IMG/VR virus record: IMGVR_UViG_3300043398_000054
Location: 1-37,867 of that record
Direction: 5' to 3' (one strand)
Source of the DNA: a virus
DNA length: 37,867 nucleotides
The position numbers and the translations under genes were made by a program. The notes under the pieces were generated by a model that had not been told where the DNA came from, searched no databases, and saw only the letters and a list, made by a program, of their open reading frames with translations. The number at the start of each line of letters is the position of its first letter. Position 1 is the first letter of the stretch. Below are positions 37,265 to 37,867 of this stretch, piece by piece.

Positions 37265-37433
37265 AAACAGGAACCGCCTCAATCACGACCAGCGCAGCGC
37301 TGAATTCGCTCTCGAAGAGGTCATGCGCAGCCGTGCCAGGCGGGTAGGGATTAGTGGGCGGGATGCCGTCAAAGGCGGCAGCAGCAGCGGCGCGGGCCTG
37401 GATGGACTCGCGGGAAACGATCGGGCCGTCCAT
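37263..37433 (-). CDS. 56-aa protein after Cro
   Basis: A short gene starting ATG 37433, 3 bp after the Cro stop and ending before the T-run. The product begins MDGPIVSRESIQARAAAAAA, continues through a Pro-rich turn (FDGIPPTNPYPPGT) and ends in a helical AALVVIEAVPV segment. Its place between cro and cII suggests an early regulatory role, such as antitermination or an N-like function, but there is no arginine-rich motif. Unknown. Confidence 0.6.
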   Translation of the reverse strand: MDGPIVSRESIQARAAAAAAFDGIPPTNPYPPGTAAHDLFESEFSAALVVIEAVPV

Positions 37434-37436
37434 GGG

Positions 37437-37679
37437 TCAACCCCCGGATGCGGTCTGGGCTGCACTCCCGACGGCTGCGGGTTCTGCCTCGACACTGGCA
37501 GCGACCTCGGCCTCCAGTTCCGGCATGGCCTTTCGAGCCAGGACCGCATAAACGCGATCAGCAATTCGAGGCGGGAGAACGTCTGGCCACTTGTCCACTG
37601 CTTGGTAGGAGATGCCGATTGCGTTGGCTGCAGCGGATACGGTTCCGCCAAGCAATTCGATGGCTTTGGTTTTGAGCAT
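37437..37679 (-). CDS. cro: Cro-like HTH repressor
   Basis: An 80-aa DNA-binding protein. The ATG at 37679 is preferred over an upstream GTG that falls within the operator. The HTH is about residues 10-35 (GTVSAAANAIGISYQAVDKW), close to the CI recognition region (GISYQAV), so both should bind the same operators. The C-terminus is Ala/Glu-rich. It is divergent from the repressor gene across the operator region. The predicted -10 TTCAAT ends 5 bp before the ATG, so the transcript may be leaderless. It would antagonise CI and commit to lytic growth. Confidence 0.85.
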   Translation of the reverse strand: MLKTKAIELLGGTVSAAANAIGISYQAVDKWPDVLPPRIADRVYAVLARKAMPELEAEVAASVEAEPAAVGSAAQTASGG

Positions 37680-37684
37680 GCTGT

Positions 37685-37725
37685 ATTGAACCACGGTTCA
37701 ATGAAAACTGTCAACTCTGGTTCAA
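37685..37725 (-). promoter_or_regulatory. Leftward early promoter with paired repressor operators (OR-like)
   Basis: Minus-strand promoter: -35 TTGACA (37714-37709, perfect), 18-bp spacer, -10 TTCAAT (37690-37685). The perfect palindrome TTGAACCACGGTTCAA (37686-37701) covers spacer and -10. A degenerate operator (37710-37725; TTGAACCAGAGTTGAC on the minus strand) covers the -35. The same pair occurs at 1331-1369 in the other direction. A weak divergent repressor promoter may use TACGAT (37737-37742) as its -10. Confidence 0.85.
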
Positions 37726-37740
37726 AGATTGCCGACTACG

Positions 37741-37867
37741 ATTGCAACCATGGTTAATTACTGGGATCGTTTGAAGCCGGAGATGGATGCCCACGGCATG
37801 GACCTCACGAAGTTTGCTGATGCAATGGGCATCAGCTATCAGGCCGTGAGAAAGGTGCGCGATGGTG
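37741..37867. repeat. Terminal direct repeat, copy 2
   Basis: Exact duplicate of 1-127, including the truncated second start of the repressor gene (from 37750). It should be removed when the genome is closed; it is not a second repressor gene. Confidence 0.95.

Noticed and set aside
37283-37714. 143-codon minus-strand frame overlapping cro
   Set aside because: Out-of-frame shadow of cro and the 56-aa gene. It would start within the operator, and the Pro/Ser/Arg-rich composition is not convincing.
1-37867. CRISPR array, insertion sequence or diversity-generating retroelement
   Set aside because: No regularly spaced repeats, transposase, reverse transcriptase or TR/VR repeat pair was seen, despite the resemblance of some head genes to Bordetella BPP-1.
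1-37867. Phage RNA polymerase or DNA polymerase gene expected for a T7-like virion
   Set aside because: No frame with polymerase motifs was found. Replication genes are DnaB and DUF1376 only.

Overview
The window is one complete temperate podovirus-type phage genome, read as a circle. Bases 1-127 recur exactly at 37741-37867, so the unique circle is 37,740 bp. The host is most likely a betaproteobacterium of the family Comamonadaceae. This inference rests on the high-GC coding style, an attachment site matching the 3' half of a tRNA-Leu(CAG), and degenerate copies of an ATAGCTGC-type palindromic repeat that I remember as common in that family. No ribosomal, metabolic or other host gene is present.

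Immunity region (about 37437-1370 across the circle junction). A LexA/CI-type cleavable repressor (10-651) is cotranscribed with a small membrane protein and a signal-peptide HNH nuclease, and the unit ends at a terminator (1276-1300). On each side lies a promoter carrying the same operator pair: a perfect TTGAACC-NN-GGTTCAA palindrome plus a degenerate copy over the -35. The left-facing promoter drives a Cro-like gene and the replication/late arm. The right-facing promoter drives recombination and integration. This matches the logic of lambda OR/OL.

Plus-strand early arm (1407-10279): small proteins, an Erf single-strand annealing protein, a YqaJ/lambda-exo-type nuclease, a C5-cytosine methyltransferase with a repeated target-recognition region, a string of small accessory genes, a DUF4224 excisionase candidate and a tyrosine integrase. 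The attP site with arm-type repeats follows (10285-10528).

Minus-strand arm, in transcription order from 37679 down to 10528: Cro, CII-like regulator, DUF1376 replication protein, DnaB helicase, RuvC-like resolvase, papain-like protein and small recombination genes. Next is a T7-like morphogenesis block: portal, scaffold, capsid, terminator, tail tube A and B, GNAT, and three internal/ejection proteins. Then come the small and large terminase, the tail fibre and a lysis cassette (holin-like proteins, DUF5675 candidate lysin, Rz/Rz1). No phage RNA polymerase is present, so T7-style virion genes sit under lambda-style control.

Least expected content: (i) three plus-strand transcription units against the late operon, each behind a sigma70-like promoter with a 17-bp spacer (a candidate small RNA at about 16052-16136, a two-helix membrane protein at 18654-18839, and a 98-aa protein at 19100-19396 embedded in a virion gene); (ii) a RelA/SpoT-like domain inside a putative ejected virion protein; (iii) a repressor-linked secreted HNH nuclease. 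Coordinates and motifs were read by eye. Family names come from remembered motif patterns, not from searches.
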